Source of the DNA: Apricaphanius iberus
Taxonomy: Eukaryota > Chordata > Actinopteri > Cyprinodontiformes > Aphaniidae
Direction of reading: 5' to 3'
Length of the DNA: 64,000 nt
Assembly: GCA_028564705.1 (NCBI GenBank)
Contig: JAPXFQ010000344.1
Location: forward strand, 1,431,001 to 1,495,000
The position numbers and the translations under genes are program-made. Within the stretch, counting starts at the first letter, position 1; each line of letters begins with the position of its first letter. Below are positions 39,301-53,000 of the stretch, piece by piece. The notes under the pieces were generated by a model that was not told the DNA's origin, searched no databases, and saw only the letters and a list, made by a program, of their open reading frames with translations.

Positions 39301-42300
39301 CACAGGTGTGCAGCACTGCTGGATGTTTATGTTTATGTCTAACCCTAACCCTAGCAGCTAGAGCTAGCTAGCTGCTAGGGTGCCAACGGCGCATCAGACC
39401 TGTCAATGCGACGGTGGCCGTTGCATGACAAACGATAAGCGAAGCGAAAATGTAAAAAGGCAGTATGCAGCGGCCTGTCACTATATGCACTCTCTAGTTC
39501 AGCAATAGCTTAATTTATGTGGTGAGAGACACTGTCCTACAGTTATGTCATTTTGGGCATAAACAACGGCAATGTTTATGAATAAAAGAATAATGTTTAG
39601 TGGAGTGGATGATCTGCAATGCTCTGGTAGTTTTCTTTCAAGCCACTACAAACCTTGTTAGAGTGGATAGCACTATAAGTTGTTTAACATACATTTCAAA
39701 TATATCAATATATTATTATAAGGGATGCAACAATACCACTTTTTTTCAAACCAATACGATACAGATTCTTGGATCAGAGTACTTGCTGATACACAGTATC
39801 AATACCGATACTTCTACCAGACAAAAAAATGCAATGCATTGATATACATGTTTCATTTTCTTCTCTCCTTCTTACACTAAATGAGGTTGAATTAGATACA
39901 AAATATTTAAAAAAAAATCAAAAACAATGACCACAAAACTAAAATGTCAAGTTAAAAATGAAAATTCTTTGTGAAATTATTGCAGATTTTCACATTTGAA
40001 GTATTGGCTCATGGTATCGGTTAACTTTAACCAAAAGCGATACAAGTACATTAGACAGTATCGGGGCCAATACCGATACGGTGCATCCCTAATTATAATA
40101 TTACTGAAAATTGTATTTATTTTAGTAAATGAATTCACTTGGTTAAACTCACACAGACTGATGTTTTAAAGCTTGTATATCTGTTATTTAGGATGATTTG
40201 GTTACATCTGATGAAAACATGACAAAAATGTACATCAGACCAACCCACAAGTTAATATCCATACAATGGTATTTGTTTTTTATTAATTTTAAATAATACT
40301 CAATCCAAACAAACCAACCAGAGAACTACACATAAAAGGAAATTAAACGATTGCACTTATTATGCAATACCTGATGTGGTTCCTGCACGACATAGAACTG
40401 AAATGCTCACCCATTTGTTGAGAAGGTTATTGTCATGAGATTTTGGATTTTGTCTGAGAAAGATGAATTCCCACGGGGGTTTAGATGTTGTTATGGAGAC
40501 TAACTCTGTGCTCTGCTGCCAAACTGGAGACTGAAATTAAGTGTTGCTTCAGCCAAAGTTTTAAAAATGAGGAAAGATTTCTCCAATTAAATAGATCAGA
40601 AGTCTAAAAGAATCTCTGAACAAACAGTTTCCCGACCCGTTAATTTTTGGAGGAGAGCTTGCAGTAGGAAAGCAGCAGCAGGCATTGGTATTTGGCATAC
40701 ATCAGGCTCTTTGGAGCGCGTCTAACCAGCCGCACCGGCCACAGTTGGACTCCAGGGGCCGTATTCACAAAGACTGTTATCTTACCGCTAGGTGTTACTC
40801 CTAACTCGCGCTAAAAGTTCTTACGTAGGAGTTGTCGTCTAAAACCTATTCACAAATGCACTAAGAGCTACTTTTATGCAGGACAAATCCCTAAACGTAA
40901 GCTAAGAGTGACGTCCCATTACTATGGAAAGCGTCATTTCCTATGCACGAGTAACTAGACGGACAGCAGTGTGATTGGTTGTTGAATGACACGTGTGAAA
41001 CCAGGAAATGGAAAACTTCAATGTCGATAAAAGCGTAATTATGAACCGCGCAAATAGCAAAAATAATGCATGACGACATCTTTGTGTCGGCCACGAGACT
41101 GACACTTCATACAACTTACACACAATAGCCTACTTACAGAGAGGGTGAAGTTTAAAAATAAAAAACTTGAAATGCATCATATTACCCTGCCTAACTCCTG
41201 CTGATAAGCTCCAGCCACCCCTCCACGTGACCCTGAATTGGATGAAAGCGGTATAGATAATGGATGGATGGATGCATCATATTAAGGGAGTGATTGCAAG
41301 TAGGCTGTAAACAATTAGGCTGTTTATTGAGCACATCAGTTACATCTTAAATAGACCCCCCCACTACAGTGAATCAAATCAAATCAAATTTTATTTATAT
41401 AGCGCCTTACAACAGCCAAAAGGTGCCATGGGCGCTTTCCAGAATAAAAACACAAGTAAAAACAAGAACCACAGTAGACGGCACTAAATAAATAAAAGCA
41501 CGTAAAAAACAACAATTAAGTCAGTTGTTATGTGTCGAAAGCTTGTCTGAAAAGATGTGTCTTCAGCTGTGATTTAAAAACACACAACTCAGAGTTGCTT
41601 CGAAGCTGCACTGGAAGTGCGTTCCACAGCTTTGGGCCTTGGACGGAAAAAGACCGGCCTCCAAACTTTTTATAGTTATACTTGGGTGAGACCAATGTGA
41701 TGAGATTTAAGGAGCGGAGAGTTCTGGCTGGTTGGTAGACCATTACCAAGTCAGTGAGATAGTCAGGGGCCAGACCGTTGATGGCCTTGAAAACAACCAT
41801 CAAGATCTTAAACTCTACCCTAAACCGAACTGGGAGCCAGTGGAGAGAGCGGAGGACCGGGCTGATGTGAGAGTATTTAGAGGTGTTGGAGAGGAGACGT
41901 GCTGCAGCGTTCTGTACCAGTTGAAGACGGTTGGGGAGTGATTGATTAAGTCCAGTGTAGAGGGCATTGCAATAGTCAATCCGCGAGCTGATGAAGGCAT
42001 GGACAGCCTTTTCGAGGTCAGCTCGGGATAGGAAAGATTTGACCTTGCTGAGTAGCCTTAGCTGGTAAAAACTTGCCTTCACTACAGCACTTATTTGTTT
42101 TCCAAACAACATGCCACCGTCAAAGATAACACCCAGGTTGTGCACCGCCGGAGCAAACTGAGGTGTTGTAGGACCAAAACTGGGGGAGCTGTTTGGTGAG
42201 TCCGGGGTGAACAGGATGTACTCAGTCTTTCCTTCATTCAGGTGAAGGAAATTCTGGGAAAGCCAATGCTTGATGTTGTGAATGCAGTTATGGAGGGGGT

Positions 42301-45300
42301 CCAGTGCAGAACGATTACTCAGAACCACGGGGAGGTAGATCTGAAGGTCGTCTGCATAAAAGTGAAAACAGACATTGTGGTTTGAGATGAGTTGACCAAG
42401 TGGCAGTATGTAGAGCGAGAACAGAATAGGACCAAGAATGGATCCTTGCGGGACACCGGATGACAGAGGGGCGGCTGAGGAGGAAGAGTCTTTTAGCATA
42501 ACGGAAAAAGTTCTATTTGTAAGGTATGATGAAAACCATCTGAGAACCATGCCCTGCAGACCGACAGTGTGTTTGAGTCGGGAGATGAGGACGGTATGAT
42601 CCACGGTATCAAAAGCAGCGGTCAGGTCTAGTAAAACCAGGACCACAGAGCTTTTACTATCCAGGGCTGTAAGAATGTCATTGTGGACCCTAAGTAATGC
42701 AGATTCAGTGCTGTGTCTGGACCTGAAACCAGACTGAAATTTATCAGCTATGGCATGCTGCTGAAGATGAGATTGAAGCTGGGAGACAACAAGCTTCTCC
42801 ATCAACTTAGACAGGAATGGCAGATGAGAAATTGGGCGGAAGTTGGACAGTATGGAAGAATCGAGGTTGGGTTTCTTGAGCAGCGGTCGGACAATGGCAT
42901 GTTTGAGAGCAGAAGGAACAGTGCCCAGACTAAGACAACTGTTTATAAAGGAAACAAGGCAGGGGCCCACGGTGTCAATGGCGTCCTTCATAATCCTGGC
43001 CGGAACAGCATCTATAGGGCAGGTGGTAGCCTTCAACTCATGGACAGCTTTTTTGAGGCCCACAAGGATAACTGCCTCAAAGTTCTCCAGCACATATTGC
43101 GCTGCTTGTGAAGGGATGACAGCAGCAGGGACTTGTGTGATGGCTTGCCGAACAGACAGAACCTTGTCCAAAAAGTACTGTTTAAATGTGCTACAGGTGT
43201 GTTCAGAGACATCCTTTAAACCAATGGACACCGGATTTATCACAGAGTTAATTGTGCTGAAGAGGATTCCAGGGCGGTGGCTATTGCTGTTGATGAGATT
43301 TGAAAGGTATCGTCCTTTAGCTTCCTTCACTGCTCTCTGATAGGTGGAAAGACTGTCTCTAAACATCTCCAGTGACACCTGCAGCCTATCCTTCTTCCAT
43401 TTACACTCAGCCTGTCTACACCGACGCCTGAGGGCCCGAGTTGTATCATTGAGCCAGGGGTCCGATGGGCTTTTGGAACCCATTTCTTTGTAGGGGGCAA
43501 CAGAGTCCATAATCTGGGAGCAGATGGTGTGAAAGGAGGAGAGGAAGAGGTCAGGACACAGGCGACGCCAAGTCAGCAGTAGAACAGAGATCAGAGGCAG
43601 TAAAGGCAGCAGCAAAGTTGTTAACTGTAGAAGTGGTAATGATTCGCCTACGTTGGGGGGCAGTGGATGTGGGTGCAGGTGGAACAGCACGGATGTCAAA
43701 CCGTATGAGAGAGTGATCTGATACGGGAAAATCCAGGACCTCACAATTTGACACTGTCACCCCACGCGAGATGATGAGATCAAGAATGTGACCTAATTTA
43801 TGAGTTGGACAGGATATGGACTGGGTCAGATCCAGTGAGTGGAGAAGTGCCTTAAAGTCATTGGCAAATTTATCAGAGGGACAGCAAACATGAATGTTGA
43901 AGTCACCGCAGATTAGGATGTTGTCAAACTTTGGCATGAACTCTGACAGAAACTCAGAAAAATCATTTAAGAAGTCCTTGTTTAATTTTGGTGGCCGGTA
44001 GATTATTGCACATAAAATAGGGCAAGGCAGTGTGAGCACAAACGTTTGTAACTCGAAACTGGAAAACCCTCTGGTGGACAGCTGGCGGCATTTCAGAGAC
44101 TGCTTGAATATGGTGGCTATCCCCCCGCCCCTATCCGTTTGCCGCGGGGAATTCAGGTAAAGATAGCCAGAGGGAAGGAGTTCCGAAAAGGCACTGACGT
44201 CACATGGGCGGAGCCAGGTCTCAGTGAGGAAAAACAAATCCAAGTAATGCGAGGAAATTGCATCATTGAGGATAAACGTTTTGTTATTGAGCGATCTAGT
44301 GTTACAGAGTGCCATACGGAACGTGGTCGAGTTGACAGGCGGCAATGTCACGCGAGGAATTGGCCGGAGATTTCCCTGAACGCAGCTCCGGGTGGATGTC
44401 TTTGCGCGTCGGGTATACGGAGGTGAAACGCCGGTGTCAGGGCTGATGAGCCGAAGCCACCGGTAGCATTCTCGCGATTTTCTTGCATTGCCAAGCTCCA
44501 GTCGATTCCCACACTTCAGCGGCGGAGAATCCAGGTGAGTCCTCAGCCTGACATGTAACCCGCCTCTCCGACCGCGTCTTCTGCGGCGCTTTCTGCCCGG
44601 TAGCAGGTAGACAGGGCGTCTCAGCAGAGGAGGAATTAATTTCAATAATGGTAGTGGTAGCTTGAAGGAATGGGCGTTTAGAAGCAGATTTGATGTAAAA
44701 CGCAATTCCAGCAGGGTAGTCCGATCATAAACTATAGCCGATGAGACGATAACCAAAACAAACGACAGAAAACAGAGTAGCAAGTGGCAAGCCAAGCACA
44801 ACGGCGCCATCTTGAGGTGAAAAGCACCTCGTGAACTGAAAATGAGTGGCGAGAAAAGAACAAGGAAATCTAACTGGTCGCAGCGAAATGCATTGAATGC
44901 AGTGGCTGGGAATCTTGTCTTTAAATGATTTTTTTTACCCAGCAAAATACTCTGAGCTTTTACCATTTCATCTGGGCAAGATTGTGATACTGGGATAAAA
45001 CACATATTAAGGCTTTTTTAGACCTTTTTTAAATGAGTTTTCCATATGGGCAGAAGATACTATACATAATAAACCTGAGGACTCAGCTGCAGCAATGTCA
45101 TACTTTTTGAAACTTCAGATGTTTTCAATTCTCACTTTATCAGTAAAGGTGCTTAGAATATGCAAATCCTCTTTTAAAATTGTACTTCATAAAATAGTAC
45201 CTTCCTATAAGTTTTTGAAAATAAATTACATTTCAAGCCTGCAAATAAGCAGAGGCTAAGATGGTTATTGTATATTCACTTATTTATTGGTCACATTTCT

Positions 45301-46993
45301 TTGTACCATATTTTTTAAATTCGACAACCAGAGACAAAGAAGGGGCATCTGTTTAAATCGAATATTTCTAATGAATTACTGAAGATAATTAATATAAAGC
45401 AGCTTTATGAGTCTTTATAGGGATATTCGATGAATGGGAATACAGTATGCTTTCTTACTAGGCTTGCTAGGGGCTTTACCACAGTCTCATTGTGATTAAT
45501 CTATATATTGTGTTTAACATACTGATTTAAATTATAAAAATGAATGAACTTCTCAGTATTCTAATTAATTGAATGGATCTTTATATGTTTAAATACCCAT
45601 TTTACAACTCAAATGATCCAGGACAGTCAACAAAACAGCTTAAATCTCATAATGCAAGCATTTTCCAATTTTATTCTGCAGTAACAACTATTTGATCTCC
45701 TACTTGAGGAGATAATTTAAAATTACTTAGAGCCTCCTTGAGAGAACAATTTTAAATCAGGGAATCAAATTAAATGCTTATTAAATGCAAAGAAGGGAGG
45801 GGATCTCTTCTTAATAATAATCATCCTGTCTTAATTAGATCACCTTTCTCCACTGTTCTTGCTCCTACTAAGGTTAGGCAATCCTCGAAGGATTGTTCAG
45901 TCCTCGTTAGCAGCTGTGGTCTGTCATTGCTCTGGACTAATAATCCCATGATGCTTATTCTGCAGAGTTTACAAATCAGTCTAACCATTTTGAGAAAACA
46001 GCTTTGCAGTGTTGTTACATGACTCCTTTGAGAACATGTAATTATATTCATGTTTAGAGACTCAAGCATCAGTTATAACTCCTATTTAGATTCTCTCTCA
46101 CTGGAAACCACAGTTCAGAATACTCTAGTAAATCCATTAACCTAGTGAACAACAGCTGCAATGTATTTGCTCTAGAGATTGCCTACATTTGACACTTCTA
46201 TAATATTTTGCTTTCTGCCTGTTTTCGTAATGTGCAACGTGTTTACACCTGTCCTTCTTTTAGGAGTACCAAGGTGCCAGTGTGTTGGGTCAGTTCGTCA
46301 CCAGATTCATGCTAAAGGAGACATCCACTCAGCTGTCGTCTCTCCAGAGCTCCCTTCAGTGTGCCATGGAGGCCGTAGAAGAGCAGAGCAACCCAGCTCC
46401 GTGAGTTCTGCAATCTAGTTGTACTTGTGTCTGCTTATGTCTTATTTAGGGGTCTGTTTGAACCACCTACAACACATTATCTAAACAGTAGGAAGACGAG
46501 TATATTAAAAGACACCTTGCCGAAAAGCAAAAGTTCTGAGATTGTGAGAGCTCTCTTGTGAGTTATGACAGAATAATGATGCCAATCAGTGTCATAGCGG
46601 AAATTAATAGTTACAGTACCTTCAAAAAAGTTTGCCTGACAAACCCATAAACCCCGTGTGCCCCTTGAACAGAACAAGAATGACTGTAGAATGACAATGA
46701 GTATAATTAGAGGGGTATATTATAAGAGGAGAATTATTTTTTTAGTGACAAACCTCAAGACTAAAAGCACTTTTTACACACATAGTTGATGCTCTCTCTG
46801 GTGTTACCTCATCTCATGCCTGGATCCATTTATAAAACCCACATACAGCTGTTTTTTTTCCAGATGATGTGAGTGTGTGATCACCAGACACAAGCCACCT
46901 TGGCGCCCTCTGTTGTTGTACTCAACTATCAGTATGTGTGAGTGGTTAGACCCCTAAGAAAAGATGACCCCACATTTTTACATTGTTTCCAAC

Positions 46994-47064
<71 letters not shown>

Positions 47065-50000
47065 CATCCATCCATCCATCCATCCATCCATCCATCCATC
47101 CATCCATCCATCCATCCATCCATCCATCCATCCATCCATCCATCCATACCTTGACTAACACCCTTTTTTAAGTCCCATGTTGAAAATTTTTGAAAGGCAT
47201 ATTAGATTAGATTGGTTTAGACTGGATCAGATTAGATTCACTATCGACTGTCATTCTGTTTTTTGCATTTGGTATTTAAATAATAATTGGACTGTGGTTT
47301 TCTTGGCTCAGTACAATTCTTCTCCTTGCGTCTTGGTGCCAAACCTGTGTTTTTGGAAATAGCAAGGCGATTATATCCAGGGTTAATTATTGAGATGAGA
47401 CAGCAGGAGGAGGAGAAGGAACTAATGGAGAATGGAAGAGAAAGCATTTACCCCCGCTTCACAGAGCTAGTACAATACAGTCAAAACAGTCAAAGAGACT
47501 TAAAAAAGCAACAAATACTGGTTACGATTATTTAATCTTACACAGAGTGTGTGATTGTCAGTAGCAGAAGTTAAATTAACTAAGATACATATGGAAATGT
47601 ATCTTTTGTCTGTTGACTGGCAGATTTGTGGCTTTCCTGTGGCCTTTGGATTTCAGGTTCTCAGCGTGAGAACCTCTTGGCAATATTATGCTCCCTCTGC
47701 GATTGCCAGCAGGATGCTGAACACACACACATCAAATTACAAGCACTCACAAAGGTCCAACAAAAGAAGGCAAATGGGAACACTATAACAAAGCCTCAGA
47801 AATGTGCAGAGGTGTTTTACCAACTGCAGAGATATAAACAAATGAAATTAAAGCATTTACACACATTTGTTAAAAGGCGTGAGTGTTTAGAAATGCACAG
47901 GGAGGTTGCTATCTCCACTGTTGCCAACACACTTTTCCAGTTATACTGAATGGTGTGTCTCTATATGTGTGATAATTTGAGGATGGAACAGCACTTCACA
48001 AGGTTCTCTTTACTGTCCACTTACTGTTCATCTTTGACTCTTGAATTGAATATTAACCTACACTTTCCTCTTTACTTTTCTCTCTGCATTGCTCTTAAAC
48101 TCCCCCCCATTAAATTCCCCATCAGCTTCTCCTTGAACTGTCATGACTACATCTGTCTGCCATATCTTTAGTTAGTTTCCTCTACAATCCTCTGACAGTT
48201 GCTGTCTTTCTCTCTGATTCTTGTATCTGTTGTTTTCCAATCGCTGTCATGGCAGAAGGGAGGTAAAAGCTCCTGAGCTGACAGCAGTAAAGAACAATGG
48301 TAGACGGTGCGGTCGCAGGATCCATAACAACCTGTGTGTGTCTTCATCAGATCCCTCCTCTGGGACACCAACCACAGGTAAAGGGAATATACAATTAGTT
48401 TTTTAATTATTTTATATTTTCATATATAAGATAATCCATGCGTAAGCCAAATGTGTCTTTATACTAGTTTCTCTTTTTTTCACCTACATATTGAGATATT
48501 TTTGCTTTTCTTTATATTGAGCCTCCATTGTCTCTTATTCAATATTAATTCTGGTCACACAGTTTGCACAGTTGCACCAGCTATTTTAGTGTATATCTTT
48601 ACCGCATCTGAAAGGCATTTCTTAACTTTGCGCCACCACATTCACCATAAGTTTATTATTGACAAACGAAAAATGTCTTTCACACACAATATAACCTAAT
48701 TTTAATTAACACTAATGGCCATACACATGACAATTATGTAGATATTTCCCCTTTTTCCCCCATAGACGCATCACATCACACTGCAATTATTAATTTCCAA
48801 TGGAGTGGTTATAATCTTCCTGGGGTCCAGCTAATGAAATGTGGTAATCACAATGACAACCGGGCTATTTAAAAAAAACCAAACATTCTCCTGCAACTTT
48901 ACATTTAATAGAGGCCACGATAAAGTGCTGTACATTTCAAAAACATTAAGGAAATGGTCATTTTAGCGACTTTGTTTTGGACAAGCTAGAGCTTTTATAA
49001 GTCTGACTCTGGAATAGGCTCTTGTCAATGGAGCAGAAACACTGCACCCATCAAATGTATTATTGAAAAACTAGAAATATATTTCAGAACATTGTTGGCT
49101 TAATAGTAATTGACTGTAACAGCCATACTTGATATACCTGTTGTTTTATCCCCTTTATTTTGCCAAAGACACATCAGGAATCCATGCACATATTCCTCGT
49201 CTCTATAGCCGTGGCTCAGCTCACCGCAGGGGCTGCAAGGTCCTCATTTGCTCCTTGCACCTGTTATGACTTGCTAACGGAATCTTAGATTATCACCACC
49301 ACACAAATTTTGCGGTCATTTGGAATCTTGATAAATCAGGCCCTTTGTCTTTTTGTTTTTCTGTCATTTTGACAGGCTGGGTCTAAATAAATCCAGAAAT
49401 AATCTATTTTAACCTGCCATAAAAAAATATATTCAATAGCATGTTATTTTTATTCATTTAATTAAAATCAGTCTGAACATGCTGAAAAGTGAATCCACAT
49501 TGCACCATCACACAACCGGCAGATTAATACTTGTAACTTTTTCTTCACAGTGACAAAAACCACTGACTGGGGCCCCATTAACTTCAATTAAATAATACAA
49601 TTGAACAATTGCTCTTATAATACAAACAGTTAACCTGCTGGGGCCTGAACACGCAGTCTAGCAACTTGATGTTGTTCTGAAGGCTGAATCGGGCGTATTA
49701 AAGTATTAAAATTAGAAGACATTTTTCCATTTGAAGAGATCAGAAGTCGAAAGTTGAAAGAAAAAAAAGAAAAAAAACATTTCCTGGCCGGAAGGCCTTT
49801 GCTTCAGCAGGAGGCACATCCCACAGCATCCCGATTTTGCACTATTGATTTGCGCAAGAACAGGATCTTTGTAAATCTCGCGTCTGTGATCAGCTCCGCT
49901 ATTCACAGAAGTGCTGTTGGCTCCCAGATAGCGAGATGTATTGAGTACAGGTAAAAAGGTCTGAGACAATTCTCAGATGCTCTCATGGGAATCTCTTTTT

Positions 50001-53000
50001 CATGCATTGTTTTAGTTACTTGTACTCTGTGCTGTGCATGAAGTTGACAATGTCTGAACGTCTGCACCAAGCGTGAGGGACGTGAATTTTAACCTGTCAA
50101 AATAATGTTTTGTCAATCAATAACAATATTGCTTTGGGTGCAAACTAATTTAGATTTTTATTGACAAATGGCACATATTTTACTCTCACATAATAAAGCT
50201 GATGATGGCTGGTGATGGCGACACATATAAATGAAGAAAAGGAGTGCAAAGGGTCAACCATGTATCAAAGTTGCAATGATTGGATAGAATTGTGAGACCT
50301 GCAGAATTCACGAGGCTTGGCTGGATTTGCGTTATTAGTTGCGATCGCAACATGCCGAAATCCTGGGACTGTCAAATGGCACCAGCATGCACTACAGAAG
50401 TAAGAAAAGCTGACACTGTGATGCAGTACAGTGTTTTCTCTGTAATCCTTTGTTTTGTTTTTTCCAGTGACTTGTGTATTACTTTGACATATGCCACCCA
50501 CTCAAACATGGTTGCTGACCAAGCACACCATTCACAAATATAAAATTCCCTAGTGGCAACTGCCTGCTTTGACAGAATAAAGAGAGCTTTCTCTCTGACA
50601 AACTGGTTCATGAAAGGTTTGAGTCACACAGCAACAAAATAAAGGTTTTAATTTGGCCTCCCGATCTATATGGAGCTAACTGGCCTAATGACCAAGTGCT
50701 AAATGTCTGCAAATGCTAAATGTTTACTAAGCTTAATTTGCATGTGCTTTTAATTCTGAAACCAGAAAAAAGGGACACTAAGCAAACAGCCTTTCAATGC
50801 ACTGATGCAGTTTGTCAACATTTAAACAAGGCATTATTCATGCATTCAGAGGGAAGCTGGTGCATATTTATGTATGACTGCAATTGCCAGTTTTAACAAG
50901 AGCAAATAACCCCTCATTCTTGTAAACCACAGCTGTTCATGCTATGCAAATTGGGGACAGAAATAGGGTTGCAATTGTGTTATGGGGAGGAGAAATATAA
51001 AAGATGTTGTGTAGAGGTGGTATTACAAAAAATGTTTGGGGATTCTACAATAGATTGAATTCCTTTTATTAGTGCCTGATGTGTATGAAAATAATTTATA
51101 TCCAATGAAGTTGCCTAAATGTTGTTTAAATATATGTCCCTTATAAAACATATATATTTGTGCAAAAGTGAAAGAATTTTTTTATTCTGATAAACACAAT
51201 ATCAGTGTCTTTATGGGGTAATTGTTAAATTAACTGTACCTCACTTTCCCCCAAATGAATGCATACAAAATTAAAATAAAATTATAAATCATTATTTTGC
51301 CTTTTACAATCTGCATCAGTTATTGAGATAAAAATGTAATGTTTACATTTTTCCAGTCAGATGTTGCTCTTAACATTTTTGAGTAATTGCTCGAGGTCAA
51401 AATAGGAGTTGTCCAATAATTAAAATAATAAAGGTAAAGTAAATGTGTTATCTCTTTGATCACTTCTTCAGCTGTTGCTTTTGAGGCTGAATAAAGAAAA
51501 AAAATGCATTTCTCATCTGCTAAACCTGATACAAAGATTGCTCCTGCATGTATTTTGTGCAATTTGCTTTGTTAATCCAATTAAAAAAACAGTAACAAGA
51601 AAATCTACACAGATTACAAAACCTGGGACTTGAATATAAACTAAAAGTCAAATTAGACAAATAGTTGCTCTGTGTTGGTGTAGTATTAGATTTATGATCA
51701 TGATTTTACAATTTTACCTTTTTTTTTGTTTCTTTTTTTTATATATATTTTACAATTCTTTCAATTTTCCCCCTCACGATAAAACACATTTCTCTTCATT
51801 CTAAACTTTTAACACAGAAAAACAGCAATTGCATCCACACAAAACAAAGTTACACAGTATAGAGTGGCCTCTATAAACAATAACTGTTTGCTGGAAGTGT
51901 TTGGAATGTTATTTTTTTAAAGTAATTAGTTATAGTTTAGTACTTGTTCCAAAAAGTAGTTGAATTAGTAACTGAATTACTGCATAATACAAGTTGCTAG
52001 TTGCCAGATACTGTTTACATTACTGTGAAAAAACTGTTGCTTTATATTCATTTTATTTACTTATTTTATTTTTTCTGAGCAGTTTTCAGAAGTCAATTAA
52101 AACGGTTACTGTACCTGTACATACATTTTTATATTTATTGCACAGCAAGAAATGTTTACTGCACTTCTAGAATTATCTTTGTAGCAAAAGAAAACAGTTA
52201 AGCAGTTATAAAGTGCATTTAACTCTATAGCATGTTAAATCAAAATCTCACAACCTTAGATAATTGTTCAAGTGTTTAAAATAAAATCATATAATTTAAA
52301 AATATGCAGTGTTTAACTCTGTGGTCCAGGGTTAAAAAAATATTTCTCTGTATTTGATATATTTTTTTAAGTGATAGAAAAATCAGAAGGCAGTCCATCA
52401 TTTTTCAAAGATTACTATTCACCCCTTCTGATAATTCAGTGCCAATGAGCAGACATTTTCAGCTCTGTGCAAGGAGTATGAGTAACTGAATCTATCAAAA
52501 AAAAACTCATCTCAGACCAGGACACCCTATCCAATGTATCTGCTTATCCACAAGCTGACAGCATGCTGAAGAGTTACGGAGGCACGAATTGCATCTGTGA
52601 CTGCACCCTACACAGACTGCCGGAGACAGATCACTGCAGCCGTACCACTGATGCAAGAGAATTCATGCATGGGGATTTCTTCCCATTAAAGTAATCAGAA
52701 AAGGCCTTGCTGAGAAAGTCTTGATGAAATCTGATCAGTTCATTTGGAGAAATGTTCGCTGATTTCAATACTTTGGCTGACGTAGCAATTCATCCTTTAT
52801 TACACACAGAGTTCAGCTCCTTAGGGAGTGTTGGGAGTACATAGTTTATTCTATATATTTATAGTAATGCAATACATTTAACATTCAGTAATGGTAACAG
52901 TGTAATGATAGAAACAGTAATTAGTTAGATTAGCCCATTACTGATAAACAGAAAGTGTTACCTAGTGTTCTTTTAATTAGAATTATAACAACACTGTATG

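Larger units (their letters stand above)
41370..44900 (-). mobile_element. Nearly intact L2-type LINE (endonuclease plus reverse transcriptase)
   Basis: In necab3 intron 5, antisense to the gene. Two overlapping minus-strand frames encode the polymerase. The 3' end (41370-41400) carries the typical TTTATTTATATAGCGC sequence read on the plus strand. It terminates in a short AAATC repeat, as L2/CR1 elements do. The 5' boundary is not sharp; element-like sequence extends at least to the likely start codon at 44810. No poly(A) tail or clear target duplication is visible. It appears recently inserted relative to the other repeats here. Confidence 0.88.

Noticed and set aside
41732..43340. Plus-strand open frames of 69, 132 and 165 codons inside the LINE
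   Set aside because: They are antisense shadows of the reverse-transcriptase frame, with no protein similarity of their own.
46942..47171. Three open frames reading repeated Ser-Ile-Tyr-Leu and Pro-Ser-Ile-His
   Set aside because: They are direct translations of the ATCT/ATCC microsatellite.
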